Source: Balanoglossus misakiensis | Taxonomy: Eukaryota; Hemichordata | Length of the DNA: 64,000 nt | Direction: 5' to 3' | NCBI GenBank assembly: GCA_040954595.2 | Contig: CM082580.2 | Coordinates: 9,734,001-9,798,000, forward strand | Shown here: positions 11,216 through 26,200 of the stretch, piece after piece | Layout: every line of letters begins with the position of its first letter | Position numbering within the stretch: the stretch's first letter is position 1 | The notes under the pieces: model-generated | The model's database searches: none | What the model saw: the letters and a program-made list of their open reading frames with translations, nothing else | Told to the model about the DNA's origin: nothing | Program-made: the position numbers and the translations under genes

Positions 11216-14200
11216 TCACTCGGGGAAGATGTGGTGTATTTCTAATAGAATGAATTCTACAATTTGGTTCTGGCAGACCAAGTTGACCGCCATGTTACCC
11301 GTCTCTATCTCTGGCCAAAGGAGCGTAGGTCCAAAGACGATAGCGATGCTCTGGGCATTCATGCGATTGTAGCTCTCATGCTGTGCTATCCTGGAAAATT
11401 GAAACAGAAAACTCATTCAGTCATAGCATCAGAGGATGAATGAAAACCAACAGGAATGTCGGCCACACGTTTTAGACTGCCATTTTCAGGTTACACATAA
11501 TTATGTGGTGTCGATACAGGACACATTATACAGTGCACTGGATCTGTGACAAAAACTCCAAAATTTGTGGTACATTTGGAAAGTACATGTAGTGACTTAC
11601 CTTCGCAAGTGTTGAAAGAGAACTCTCATAGTGTCTTGGTTCGGTCTAGGCATTACTCCTATTAATCCCTTGAAAGCTTTTAGTTTTTGTTTTCTGTCCT
11701 TTAATCCTGTGGGGGACAATGATATGTTGTTTAGAATTCTTGTTGAGCACCTCGCATGTTTTCATGAAAAATTGCTACAAGCAAAACAGGTAAATGAGCA
11801 CACTGCATAAAGACATTTCGAATGAAGTCTACACAAGCATGTGAGTTGAAATAAAAATTCACAATGTGGATAGACTTACTTATTGCAGCTATGAATTTGT
11901 CGAAGAATTTGAACGGAAACAGGGGTTCCTTCAATTCTCTGAAGAAGAGCTTGAGGCAACCGGTTATGATATGAATGTCCTCCCACTTAGGATCATACAG
12001 GTTCACATTTTGCTCTGAAATAAAAATAGTTTAAATACACGGAATTTGTTAACAAGACGAATACGATTTCACTCTCACGCTTTCACCCCCAAATTTCAAG
12101 TTTGAGAGTCCAACTGCACCACTGGAAACAGTGGGGCTGGACCATAGTCCAGCGTGGAAAAGGGTGGTAAGAAGCTGACCTTGATCGACTGTGACTCTGA
12201 GCTTCTGAATGTGTGACATGTTGCCACTGACTCTGTAGATGCCGTCCACTTCCATTCCTTTCTTCTCTATGATTGCTATGCACTGAACAACAAACTTGGG
12301 CACTGTACTCTTCTCCTTCTCGCACAACTGGCCCAGATCGCTGCCGAACACACGATCTGCAAAACACACAAATACATCTTCCATGAATCAACATTTCACA
12401 CATTTGCTGTTAAACTCACCTCAATACCTTACACAAATACTGCAAGACCCAAATACCACAGAAAACATGATATTTTAATTATTTCAGGACTTGTACTTTT
12501 TTAGTTTCAAATGTAAAGTCAGAGATGAACAGGTTTTACTTTACCTTTGATAATTCCTTTTTTTTCTAGAGTTTCCTTTTTCGGTCGTATACTAAGTAAT
12601 CTCTTTAATTTGCCACCCACCCTGGTCTGTCGGTCGTACTTTCCACCGGAATCACCTGTAGAAAACAGCCAAGTTCATAACTACATGTAGGAATGTGTCA
12701 GAATCATGGAGTTTATAACAGAGAGAGTCTAACTTAAAAGAAGAAGATGATGATGTACATGTTACCATCTACATCTTTAGTTCTTGAAACAACAAGAGAA
12801 AAGACTGCTTACTCCTAAGGGGAGGTCCACCTTCCAGATCATCCTCATCATCTGAAATATCTACACTAGGTTGCCTTCTGCCGGGTACAGGACTCTACAA
12901 GAGAAAATGAAAGCAATGGCTGTTGATATCAGCTCTAAACAACCCATTACAGGTCACTGCCTGCAACTTTGGCTGTTGACTGTGTATACCTTTAAATACA
13001 CAGTGATAATCTTCTCAACAAAGGCCACGTGTGCAAAATCAACACTATTATTGTTTCAAAAGTGATTTCAAGTGGATGAAAAATCAAAACATAATTTGAT
13101 GGTACCTACCAGTCTGTTGATGACTATGGCTAATGTTTCATACCACTGCTGGGATTGCATGGCATTATCACACTGTATAAGATATTCCGTACCACCAATG
13201 GTACTTAACTGGGGGAAAAACAAACACAGCAACAATGGGGGATTACAACAGGTCCTAAACAAAGTTGCCATAAATCATGAGTTGGCAAAGTTTGTAGTTG
13301 AGGGAGGATTCATTTAGCACTTACTTGGAAGACATATTTTTTGCTAGATTTATCTCTGGTCCACTCCACATATGCACCTCTCAAGTGAATTGTTGCTTCT
13401 GGCTTCGAAGTCGGAGAGCCCGTTTTCTAGGAAATGTTGAAACAGAGAAATTATAAGCACCGTGCTGATTGGTTCAAAGACTCTCCACATGACAGTGACA
13501 TCACTTCAATATCCAATCCCTCAATTGCTACTGCAGACACATTATATGATGTCACACAATCCAGTCAACAGCAACGTCTCACTGCAAGTTCATGATGATT
13601 TTGTGTGTGTAAAACATTGACGGCATATCCAAATCCTTACCCCACTGGCTGATTTCTGATCTTTATAAAAGAACAGAAGAGGCGGAGACAAGATGAGATA
13701 TGACGAGCACCAATTCTTTTTAATCTTCTTGCCGTTTTCGAATATTTTCGCTTTATTGACCATACCTTGCCTTTCAGTGGAAGCTGTATGGTCGTGCATA
13801 GCAAGGTCTGATAAACTACGGTGAATTATCTGTGGAGAGCAGAGACATAACACATCAAGGATTGGCCTGCGTTTTTCAAATCACCCCAGCACTATGGCAT
13901 TAAGACAGAACCATCTTGAGCCGCTCAGTGCTCAGGAGTGGGAATATTGAACCCTTAAGATTTCACCAGAGTGATAAAACTATTTATAACTTGACTGAAC
14001 CCAACAAAAATTTTTGGTGTATAGCGCCCTCTTTCCAATGCAACCATATTCTTTTGTTTGCGTCTAACAGCATGCATGTTATTTGACAAAGTCAACCAAA
14101 ACTTCACATCAGTGAGACATTTTAAGACAGCACACCGTTACCCAAAATTAATCATAGAAACCCAAGCCCATTAACGTTCCCCCCACCCATAGTTTGAAGG

Positions 14201-17200
14201 TGTATAACAAAGCATGGAGACTCACCACATTGGGATCGCTGGGAAGTGCCGACAGGCTCCCTGGCAGTGTTGCACTCTTTCTGTTGGAAGTGGGACTACC
14301 GCTGGCGATGAACGAATGCGCTTTGGAACCCCGCTCCGATCCCGACCGGACCTGATTCCGGTTCCAGCCTTCCTCCAAGGCTAAATTGCCATCGGTGTGA
14401 CTCCTGGGAATGGGGTCTGCCTGTGAAGTCAAGACATACACGTATCACTACAAGCCAGTCCAAAATCAAAACAGAGAAGGGCAATGTTAACGCTTTGAAT
14501 TTTACATGGTTGTCATGATTATCTCAGACTTATTTCCACCAGATGTCGTGATACCAAAATTAGTTACAGCCAATGGTGCTTCAAGCCTGACTGCTGATTG
14601 CCACAGGTCACCCTGTTATTTTTTAGATGAATTTATGAGCTGCTGGCAAAGATTATTAACAACGAAACTAATTCATACAGTTGTCACACAATTGCATCAA
14701 GCTGAAATGTAATGAAGACAGTTACTGACAGTGATCTGGGGAGGGGTTATGTGTGTATGACAATTAGGACTGGGGCAAAGAGATGGTGTCAGGGGGTGTG
14801 ACTGTGTGAATGTAACCTGCCAAGCAGACACGACAGATGGTTTTCAATGTCGCCACCTATACAGACTGGAGTGGGTTTATATTATCTGACAAAAATGGAT
14901 GACTGTGCTGTATGCAACACATGCAGGGTCGGTTTTTGTTATTACTGGGCGATACAATGGCTTAATTTCTGTGAAACTGCAGGATTAATTGGCCACCAGA
15001 CTGATGTAAACAGAAAATGATGAAGGAATCACAGCCAGAACCAGAAACATTTGATAGGGGCAAGGAAAGACATGGGATTACTTTTTCCTAGTTAATCATG
15101 ATGAGTTGACCACATATTCTGTGCGTTTGGGTTTGTGACTTGTTATAAAACAAAAGAGAATACAAAAACAAACAAAACACAAACTTGGAATCCAGAACAA
15201 CAAACCTGAGAGTACAAGTTCAAGTAAGGGTAGCTTTGCCGTTTCAAACGCTGCAAAGACAGATTGTACAGGTATGTGTTAGTGCTTTGCGTGTGACTGT
15301 TTTTATTCTTTGTCATACATGTACTCAAATCAAATGCATGAATTATTCAAGTTTTATTTACATGATTGGACGTGTCAGCAAGAACACAAAATTAGAACTT
15401 GTGGCCATTTGATTTTCTGATTGATACAGATGGTTACATTGGCCCACTTATAGTTATACATGTATGTCATTTACCTTACAGTATTAATTAACTAAATATG
15501 TGTTTTGAAACTGTTTCAAATGATTATCAGTAGGTATTTGGTAACACAGCAATAACCCGGTTTACCACATCTGAATTTTGACTTATCCGTGAGGCCCATA
15601 TTTTAACATCAAAATTGGATGAAATGTATGGTTTCTGGCAAGCTCTGGTGTTAGTAGCTAAAAACTTTATTGCTTCAATTTACAGGCAATAGCATGTATC
15701 TTGACAACCTTGCACTGTTTCCCTGGGCAATGTATAAAAACATAAAAAGCAACCAGGTCTGAGCTCAAGTTTGATGGGATGTGGGCTAAACCACTATGGA
15801 GCAAGGGGGTCGCAGCATGGTATTATGATGGAAGAATAAGAAGACAGCTAGCAGACTCGGAAGAAACCAACCTCAGGATACCGGTAATTGTGGACTTCTC
15901 CCCTCAAAAACTGGAAAAACAGACATGCAAATTTAGTAACTAAGGGTGCGACATGCATGCACCTACTGATATCAACCAGACAAAATAATTCTCTGATTCA
16001 AGTTGCTTCCGTGTATTACAAAATGCAATCTTCAACATGTTCTGGCACAGTTTTGTGGAACTTTTTACCTCACACACACAAGTTCTATTTACATGCTTAA
16101 AACTAAAAGGCACTGAAAAAGCAAAACATCTCTGCATAAGTGACAGTGTGACTGACTTACCTCAGGCAGTTCCCATGCTGTATCTATCCCATTATCACTG
16201 TAGTAATACACCTTTCCGCTGGGATCTTGGGATGTGTGCCACTATCGGAGAACAAGGTAAAAAAAAAAGTTGATATTTCAAAAATCATCCACTCTTTAAT
16301 TATCCAGGACTGGTGGTGTGAGCTACATTAATGAGTGGTTTGAGATTCATATTCAGGGAAAAATGGAATCAGACTGGCTATATTAGCTATTATCGATCCA
16401 GGAATTCATTCATATAATCTTGCTTTATATTCCCAAGCCTGGATGGCTCCTTTGATAAACAAAGAAACCCTCGCAGACAATTCCATCAATATGCCCAGAG
16501 GTTTTAATTCATTCTGCAGAGTAATGGTGCTGAACACAGGGATCCTAGAGAATACAGAATCCATTCCCATCTCTTCACAACAATGCCCATTGTGGAAGCC
16601 CAATTTCCTCTGACAATAAAAGCTTACTTTCCCTGGGGGCATCGTCGTGCAAATTGAATTTTTTCCAATCATCCTTTCCCTCTTCCGGAGAATTCTGTTC
16701 TCCTCCCAACTTGTTAAATAGAACTAATGTTTTGCAAATGAACAAAGAACATATTTTTCTCTCTCTGATCATGAACTATAAACAGAACAAAAAAAGAGAC
16801 TGTCACAGAAAGTAGTTTTATAGACTGAACCTTGAGGCCTTGCGACTCTCAAAAGTGGTTTAGACTTGATGGGTTTATCTTATAGCGACGCTGATAACTG
16901 AAAGCTAGGACTGAGAGATTTCACAAAATGAACTGATATCGGCCATTTTTATCTCACTCTGTCAGCGGTGACAGAAACATAAAGTGGGTAAACTTGATAG
17001 GTTAGCACTCTGCTGGCGAAAACTGGGAGTCGCACATTTGCGGCGCTGTTAAGATTTCACGGATGATGAGCAGTTTATCAGTAATTGTATCTGACTGCTG
17101 GTGATAATGCAGAGTGGCTAGGCTTTTGTGAGATTACACTGCTGGTGTAAATTGGGTGCCAACACTGACACATTTCACAAACTGAACTTATGTCAGGTCC

Positions 17201-20200
17201 CATTGTGCACATGCCAGAAGTATACATGCATACATGTACATGCATGATGCATGTACAAATACCAGATACACAATTTTCAGTGCGTACATGTATCTCTAGA
17301 CTACCAATCCACTAAACACCATGATACATGTACACTGTACATGCAGAATTTGACAGCTGAATTTGGGCCTGGGTTTGAATCAGTTGTGAGTAAAATCTCT
17401 AATAACACTGGGTATTTCAACACAATAGCCTATAGGTCACATCACAAGAAACTGCAGGTGAAACACAGAATGAAATACTGCACAATGATATTCAAAGTAC
17501 CGGTGCATTGTAACAGTACATTACACATGCAGTTTTCGGCACAATGCTTTGCAAACTACGCTCATCTTTGACGTAGTAGATCTGCTACTATGAACAATTG
17601 ATTCTCTCGCAAAATGACATTCAATTGTCATCAATCGGAAGTAAATCCATGTGACAGACAATACCCCTTTTCATTGTCAACTCGTAATAACACTATTATG
17701 GACTCCACTAGTAATGTCAGAATAAAGAGAGCTTTGCAAATCCGACTGACAGATGGTGGATAAGTTTTGATGAACCTTTCAAATTTTCTAGATTACTTCC
17801 ATGAAGACATCACTACAAATCAAGATTAATGGTCGCACTTACTAATTCTGATAATGCACCTTTATTTTTTCACAGTAACTAATATCTGGTATTTGAAATG
17901 ATAGTCATTTAGTATGAGATGAGTGATATTAATTTATTATTATAAAAGAAGAATTCTAGTGAGGTTTAGAGGCATATTAGCATATCAGTCTGCTTGGAAG
18001 TCTGAAGTTGCATATTTCTAGTCTTGCTTGACATACAGATTACAGAGAAATCATTTATGTGACTGCAGCGATACAATTGTGACCTTGAGTTCAGGGTGAT
18101 TAATCTGTTACAAAAGTCTCTATCTAAGGGTAATTATGATGCCTTTGAAATGTACATGCTCTTGATACCATGTGCCTAGAATACTGTGATGACAAGATGT
18201 GACGGGAACACACATATCTCCCAATTACTTACAAATTTACCAAATGCAATTTCTTATCTGCACGTCTGGTACACTGTTAGCCACACATTAGGCAACCTTG
18301 GGGATCCATGAATGAATTATACGGAGCACAGGCGGACTATACCTTCTAGTTATCCCAGTTCAAGGCTGGAACCTAAGCACATCATCAATTATTGAGCTTT
18401 CATCACAGGCAGGGTGAACGACCAGCCTGTCTTTTGTCAATGCATATAATCAAGTCCTTGTGAGTCCAGACTTAGAAATTCGAAGTCTAACTATAGCTCT
18501 CATTATCCATAAAAGGGTTCAATAACCTGACTGCACATATGCTTACCTAGTTCGATCAGTCAATACCGTGAAGTCTTTCTCAGTTTTTTCCATTACCCTT
18601 GTCTGATAGTAATTTTATTGGTTGGTTGGTTGGTTGGATGGATGGAAGATGGAAAAATATTTCACAGCCAATGGGCTAACTCCTCATCAAAAGTTAGATA
18701 AACTTTCTATTACTCTTCACTGAATTCTGTTGGATTAGTTACCCTATACGACTAAAACATTTATGAACTTGAACATTAAAAATTCCCAAGTGTTTAGACC
18801 TCAGCTGTGACTTCCATTAAAATTCTGCAACCTAGATCTAATTCGGTGAGGGTGTAAAAAAAAGCCTGCGGCATGTAATAAAATATGCAACACAGATCTA
18901 ATTATTTTTGTCAGGTGAATGATGGAAAACACAAATCAAAGTAGTTCAAAGTAATAGCACATACATTTTTATGCTTCAGAAACGATTGAACGATGCGCTG
19001 TTAAAATTGACCTGAAAGTAGCGATTTCAGAAGACCAAGATCAAAATAAGAGAGTGACTCAACAAAACACCTGACGTAATGGAGACACAAATAGAAATAC
19101 ACGTCAGCTAGAGAAATGCCACTCGCAAGATAAAAACATCAACCCCTAACGTTACTTCAATCAGCCTGCGACTGTGATTCATACAAAACATGACATAACA
19201 CTTTACAAACTAGGACACCGTAATACTCTGTGAAGTGATTCAGTCGAAAATCGACTTAACACACCACACACCAGAACATCTCTATTTTGGTATGACTCAC
19301 ACGGCCCAATTTCTATTGATTACTCATTTAGATAAAATAGCGCTATTTGTTAGAGACACTTAAGAATCACTTTGCATCATTAGATCCCGTACCGTGACAA
19401 AGTAGCTTGAAAATACCTGTACGTGTCACAAATCTATAATTACCATAGACTGACTGCGTATAAACCTTCGATGACTTCTATATACCTTGATCTAGTTTTA
19501 CTGCATGCTGTTTCCAGTGTTAAATCAAATCATGCTGAGTAAAATACAATCATGCTATAACCACAGTCATTGAACTGACTGTGGATGTAAAATGCTGACT
19601 ACTTGCATTTGAGTAATTTGCAAACTTCAGGTATTCAGCTAAATTCACTTAACAATGTAAGAGCTATTGAAAATTTCATTGCAAAACCACATCATATAAA
19701 AGTTCATCAGTAAAACAGCCAACTACTCTGGTTTTCCAGAATGGAAAGACTGAATTTATTAACCTCCAACCACTGCAACTGTTTAGTTTGCATGTTAAAT
19801 TGAGCACCACAAATCAAACTAAATCTAGTGTCCTTGGCAATGACAGTTATATCATTTGAAGGGAAATAAGTTTGGAAGCTATGCAGGACTACCGACATTG
19901 ACAATGGATACTCATAATGAGTTAGGACAGCTAACTGATCCATTAGCCAATCTAGGTGCACCACCCCCCTGGGAGATCAATACACAAAATTTTGCATATT
20001 ACTGTTATACAAATGTGACAAAGAGTACAATGAGAGGATTATCCCAAAGTACACACTATGTTTGATTAGACTGTGATAAGAAATTGGAAATCATTGAGAA
20101 CAATGAAAAAAGCAAACTTATTCAGGTATGATCTTGTTATAAACATTGCACAGTTATTCAGATATCAAAACTATAGCAGATAATGCAATTATCTGTATTG

Positions 20201-23200
20201 TTTCAGGGCTGGAATTAGTCGAGCTTTTCAGGAAATCACTAATGATGAACTAACAGATGGTTAATCACTGTTTGAGGAACAAAGCAATTCAACATTTAAA
20301 AAATGGGCATTTGTAAAAGAAACACCTAAAATACAAGACATATTTAAAACTCACAAATTTCATCAGAAAAACCATTCACAAAGCATGAACACCGTCATTT
20401 TTTTAAAAGTCCATCTGACTTAACATCCTATCACTGTGTCACTTTCAGTCTCATCAACATGACAAAAAAATAACTTCACTAAATTAAGCATGACAAAAGT
20501 TGTTCTGTTATTTAATCAAGTATATTATTAACTCCAATGAGATTGATAGAGCACCCAGCCTGACTCACACACCTCGGAGTTACGCACACACCCAGGCCCA
20601 TGAGCTTTTGGTTCATCTCGAACAATGGGTCCCACGTGTTTGTGTGTTTTGTACACACTGTCACGGACAAAGAGAGGATGGACAAAAGTAGGAGACAGTC
20701 ACGATTAAAAAGAAACTTACCTTATCATTTGTGTGTTCGTTGATGTACACTGAATCCCCGTGGTCGTCTGTTTCTTCTCGCCATCCTTGCGGTAAATTAC
20801 TTTTTGGCGGAGTCACCTGTTGGTAAAAAAATATATTTTGTTACTTTCAATTGTGGTAAAACAAGACTGGCTTTTGTATTTCTCGGCAACTGCACTTCTT
20901 CAAGCTATATTGTGTTGGCTTAAAAAACACAGCCTAATAAAAAGAGAAAGGAGAGTTTTTTTAAGTTGGTGACAAAAATATTATTTTCGATAAACACTGC
21001 AATACAAAGAACTAGTGAGTGCCATATGCTACTGTAATTGTAACACGGAATGAGGCAATGTAGCAGACAAAACCACGCACCACAGGGATATCGAAGCGAA
21101 CGTGCGCTACAGTCTGGCAGAACGGGAGGCACGCAACCCCGTGCGCGTACGAACGCTTGTTGAGAAGCATTCCGTGAGTCTTCAGGCAGAAGTATATACA
21201 CTGGAAAAGTTGGCGACGGTATCAGTGAGAGGATGCAGATATGATACACAGGGGTCGTTCGCAGTCAGCGCGTACGTGACGGTATCACTGACGACACTGA
21301 TACAACTGGTTCTGTGTGTGCGTACGCTGTGTTTGCTGGATGAAGCACTTAATGAACGAGGACTTCCCAAACAGACAGGCGATGCCTTTTTCTCATGCTA
21401 ATCATCAAGGCAATGTGGAAACGACACTTTTGTCAGCACTTGACAATGAGTTATGCATCGACTGCCTGCTGAATAGGTCTTTTACACGTATATATACACT
21501 CTGTAATGGGATCAAGTGGAGCGTGGCATTCAAATGTGCTCATTTGCATAATAGGACGCCTCCAATATGGTGATACACAGAGAAGGGGCTAACTTTCCTG
21601 AAATGCTAAAATCAATAATATCATCCACAACATGACTCATTGGAAACTGTATACCACAATTAGGGCTTTTTATGTGGATAAGTACGTCAAATAATAATGT
21701 GTGATATTTTCTGAACTCATCCACACACCTATGTAGTCCATGAATTCAAGGACTTTGTTCAATGACTGGTGTAGACATTAGGTATGGACCCTTGTAACAC
21801 TTGTAAGGGTCACAGTTTAATGCTCTTTTATATAACCCAGTGTTCGCGCTAGCGCTCGCCAAATTCGCTATAGCGAAATGAAATTCAATTTGGCGAATTT
21901 ATTTTGCACCCAATTCGTCACTTTGGCGAAGTCCGAATTTGATCTTGCCGGGTATACCGGCAGCTTCGATCGTGATCGTAAGTCAGGCTTTCTCGCGGCA
22001 CCCATTTTGTTTGGCGTTGTTCTGTTAATGATCAGCACCCCCTGTATCTTTAACATCGTAAGGCAATGCATTGAATTCAGCTCTTCCAGTTAGTGACTGC
22101 ACTCGCTTGATTTCCTGTATGTGTCTCTGGGGACGCAAAGAATGCATATGCGTCTTTTCCTAATTTGCATGTTTTGAATGGGTTATGCTTACAAATTGAT
22201 ACATTTAGGTCTGCCTTGACTTGAACGCGTCAAGTGTACAGGTTGTTATGGAAGTTTCTTTTTGATAAGGCGATTGCAAAGCCAAAGTTTCAGAAAAGAT
22301 AAATTCCCATGCTCTTATTTAGTGTTTTGGCATCTGTACTGTGAGTACTTTTGGGTCTACCTACAGACTGTAGGTAGACCCAAAAGTACTCACCTAAATT
22401 ACCCAACCACAAGAGTAAAACGAACAGCAACTGAGAATTTTCTCTGCCAAAGTCTCACCAGGCTTTGCTAGTTTGGCTTCAATTCTAGTGTTCTTGTTAT
22501 ATTTTGCATCTTTTAAGACTGATTAAATTATGTGCCTTGCTTGAGTTTGGTTTAAAATTTAGTACCTCCTGTGACAATTGTACACGTGGCCTCATTTCCA
22601 GCATGCCATATGCATACCTCTCAATACATCCCTTTCCAGATTCCCTTTGCTACGAAAAATGTGAAAATCATGAGACTTGTTGACGTGACTAGCAAATATT
22701 TCACAGGACCACTGAATTATACATTTTACTGGTCCTGTGGGAAAGTGAACATTTTATAGCAGTGTCGAACCCTGCACTTAGGTCGCTATCACAGACCTCG
22801 TTCTCAGTATATTGCTGGATGTGTTTAGTTTATGTTTCGAGTCAATGGCAAGTGGGCAGTTGCGTGATTTTTAGGCGGCAGACAATTGCTCAAAAAGCGC
22901 GGTCAAGAGAAAACACTGTAGATGTATCATCCTTTTATTGCATATCATTGTGTGAAAATAAGTGTTGTGTAAAAATGTGATGGTACAAACATTTGTGTAC
23001 CATACGAGTATTGTTCATTTGTTGTTATAAACAAAAACAATCCAGAAAATCTCATTTGTGTTGTATTTATTTTAAGTAGAAGTAAACATTCGTGTCTACA
23101 AATTTATTTGTCAAGCAGGATAAAATTGCGAAAAAAATGGCTAATCAATTTCTAATTTGGCTAATTGAATTTAGGTGTTATTAGCCAAAATGGCTAATGC

Positions 23201-26200
23201 TTTTGAAATCCTACCGCTAACACTGTAAACCGTGGAGAAAAATACACAAAACCTGGTAGGAACAAAGACAAGTTCACAATGCATGCATGAAGACAGGTTC
23301 AAACATGATCTTATCTCCCGTTTTCACAAAGTTGAGTTTCTACTACAATGAATACAACTGTAGAAACAGACAGAAATGTATTAATTAATTAACCATTAAT
23401 CTATTTCCCCTTTATTTTTATTAAAGATTTTTCACATCACAGTGATAGAGGGCGCTGTTTATAGATGCCAAAGATATCAACTAGCAAATATTAATTTTTG
23501 TAAAAAAAAAACTGGTTCACATATATGCCATGCATCAAACCAATTGAACATAACTATTATTTACACAAGGTGTAAACTCATTTATTCACTAGTATTCAAA
23601 GCGTAGATGGACATGAAACAGAAAACTTTAAAATCAGGAAGTACTCCTTATGTCAGAAACCCAGAGACACTTACGAAATCAGAATTTCTAGCATACAGAT
23701 TCAACTGCGCAAAGACATGCTACAGTGGCCAGGCAACCAAATCATGGATTGATCAGGCGGATAATCAGTGACCCCACTTGACACAGTTTAGGGAACCGAG
23801 TTTTTCAGAATTCTTACTGCACTGGGTATATCACAGTCCTGATAGTTACCAGTGAAACAAATGCATCAATTTTGATCAAGTCTTTTTTTTCTCTGACGGG
23901 AATATAGATAATCCTGACATGATAAGAATTAACTTTGTTTAACCAGAAGCTGGTAACTTTATATATATGTAAAGACATTCACTGGGGAAAAAATCAGGTG
24001 GAACCAGTGCTTCAGAAACACTTGTCGGAATTAAACAGAATAGGCAGTCCAGCACGGCTGTGAAAAGGTCAAATGTTGAACAATCATATAGACCACAAAC
24101 GGACAAGAATTTATGGTCAAATCTACTCATGCAGAAAAACACAGCCATCCACTTCTACTCTCGAATGAGGACATATACAGTTCTGCTCAGCACAAAATGA
24201 GCCACATGTATCACAGTCTTCGAAAGTGCCAGTGACCTTCGTTCCTGGATGGATGGCAAACTAAACACAGGCCATCACTCTGTCTGACCACAATCAAAAT
24301 CATTAATGTCACACTCCAAGGACAAGGAGAAAAATTTCGAAGGCGAAATCTGTCTGTATCTGTTTTCACCAATCTTGGTGCACTCGACTCAGGTAAGAGA
24401 TAATTCCTGTTTTCAGGGACTGCTATTAAACCAAGCTGCAGCACGGACTATGAAAACTGGCTATTTCATTACAAACATGTCCATGTACAAACTATTGACC
24501 TCTATACATTTGTACTTCAACGCACAGCCCTTACCTCTGATAGAGATCTCTTGAGCCGACTCCCATTCCAGCGATACCGCGTACCTTTCGACATTTCCAA
24601 ACCGAGCAACAGTTTACTAAAATCAGTCAAGAAAAACCACCCCCTTCACGTCAGGAAAGCGGCAAGTCGTGTACTATCCCACAGCCCGCTCCATACTTTG
24701 GCTGACATTCTCCAACTGGGCGGGGAGGAGTCCGGGCTTGTTTCAACTATGTTGCAATGCAACATAATAAAAAGGGGCGACATTGACAATGATTTGTAGC
24801 CATTGGCTGACCTGCAGCAGGTACTACATTCTACGCTGGCATGCTTGAATGACTTCTCTGATAAACTACTTGTGCAGACATAATAGAGTTGTCCTTAATC
24901 TCTCGTTTGATTAAACTCTTCTGCGATTTAATGGTCACTAACTTTAATTCTTTGTCTTCTCCGACTGACTGGTTACTTACTATTTCAGAATGTATACAAA
25001 CATTACCACTTGAAACATTTATCTCAAATTACAGTCAACGAAAAAGCATACATTCTTGTAAAATTTTCAGCCAACAGCCCACTTTTGCTAAGATCTGACG
25101 TTGAGGGCGCACTACAAGCTCTGACCAAAGAAAACAACAACCACGAAAACAGTATGTCAAGCAAGTTAAGAGACGTGGGGTTAAAAAGGTTATTTAGATT
25201 AAAAAGCATTAAGCATGTCTGTGGAACATGCCATTATGCCAATACGATATGCAAACTAACGTTTGAAATAGCACATGGCAGTGTTAACTATGGATAGTAC
25301 AACTACTAGTCAGGATTTTTATTTGCAAAAATAAGGTATTGCCTGAATGGAGTTTTTTTCCTGAATTTTTAATTGACTCACAGAAACTAGAAACCCTAAT
25401 CCTCAGATGGCAATCTGCCACACTGAAGAGTGAAATGTATTATCTTTTGATTTGATTTTGGTCACTCTTTGTGTCATATGAGATGTATTTTTGTTTTACA
25501 ACTACTAGCGAAGCATACCAATTACACTTCCTCACACATGTCACAGCCCCACTTAAGAGTTGCCTTGTATGTAGACATAACATGTTAACAGTTCACTGGC
25601 ATAAATTGTACAGTGTGACTTAAATGATGTGGAAGTATTTCTTTGTGAAAAGAGTGGAAGTATGAAGCCATGTAAGATGATGATAACATTAGAATGACAC
25701 CAATCTAAATACAATGGGAATGCTCGGGGAAAAAAATTGTAAACTAATTTACTAGCAAGCTCGGTCCCTTTAAGATGTGCATGCATTTGCGACTATATAT
25801 ATTGTAGGATACACATATGCTGAACTAGTGAGTACATGTTTTGAATAAATCACATTACTTTTCACACACTGTCAGCCTGTAGAAATGGATAAATGAGTGA
25901 AAAAAACGCACTGACACTGCATGTTATGTCATGACTTTCACTCAGCAATAATGTGCAATACAAAGGAACTGCAAGATTGAATTATGGACACAACCACGCT
26001 CTGATGGGCTCCAACCACTGACACTAACTTGATGGGAAAACAGTACTTCTGATGTGTCCGCCGCAATAACCGTTTACATCGCATTGTTCTCGCACAGTAA
26101 TTGGTGCAAAATGGGCAGTTTTTTTTATAAAGTTCAAAACCAAATCCCCCGTCGCCGATGATCTTTCAGTTCTGATTCTCACCGACAGCGAAAAAACTGC

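Noticed and set aside
17221-17260. Interspaced-looking palindromic words as a possible repeat array
   Set aside because: Spacing is irregular and the words are the same TACATGTA motif found all over the window; it is not a CRISPR array, which would also be unexpected in an animal genome.
20920-21401. Frames on both strands across the CpG-rich patch
   Set aside because: High CpG lowers stop codon frequency; neither strand shows a family or a suitable donor after an ATG.
24551-24799. Plus-strand 82-codon frame opposite the alternative first exon
   Set aside because: No domain or splice partner; the minus-strand reading explains the GC-rich patch better.
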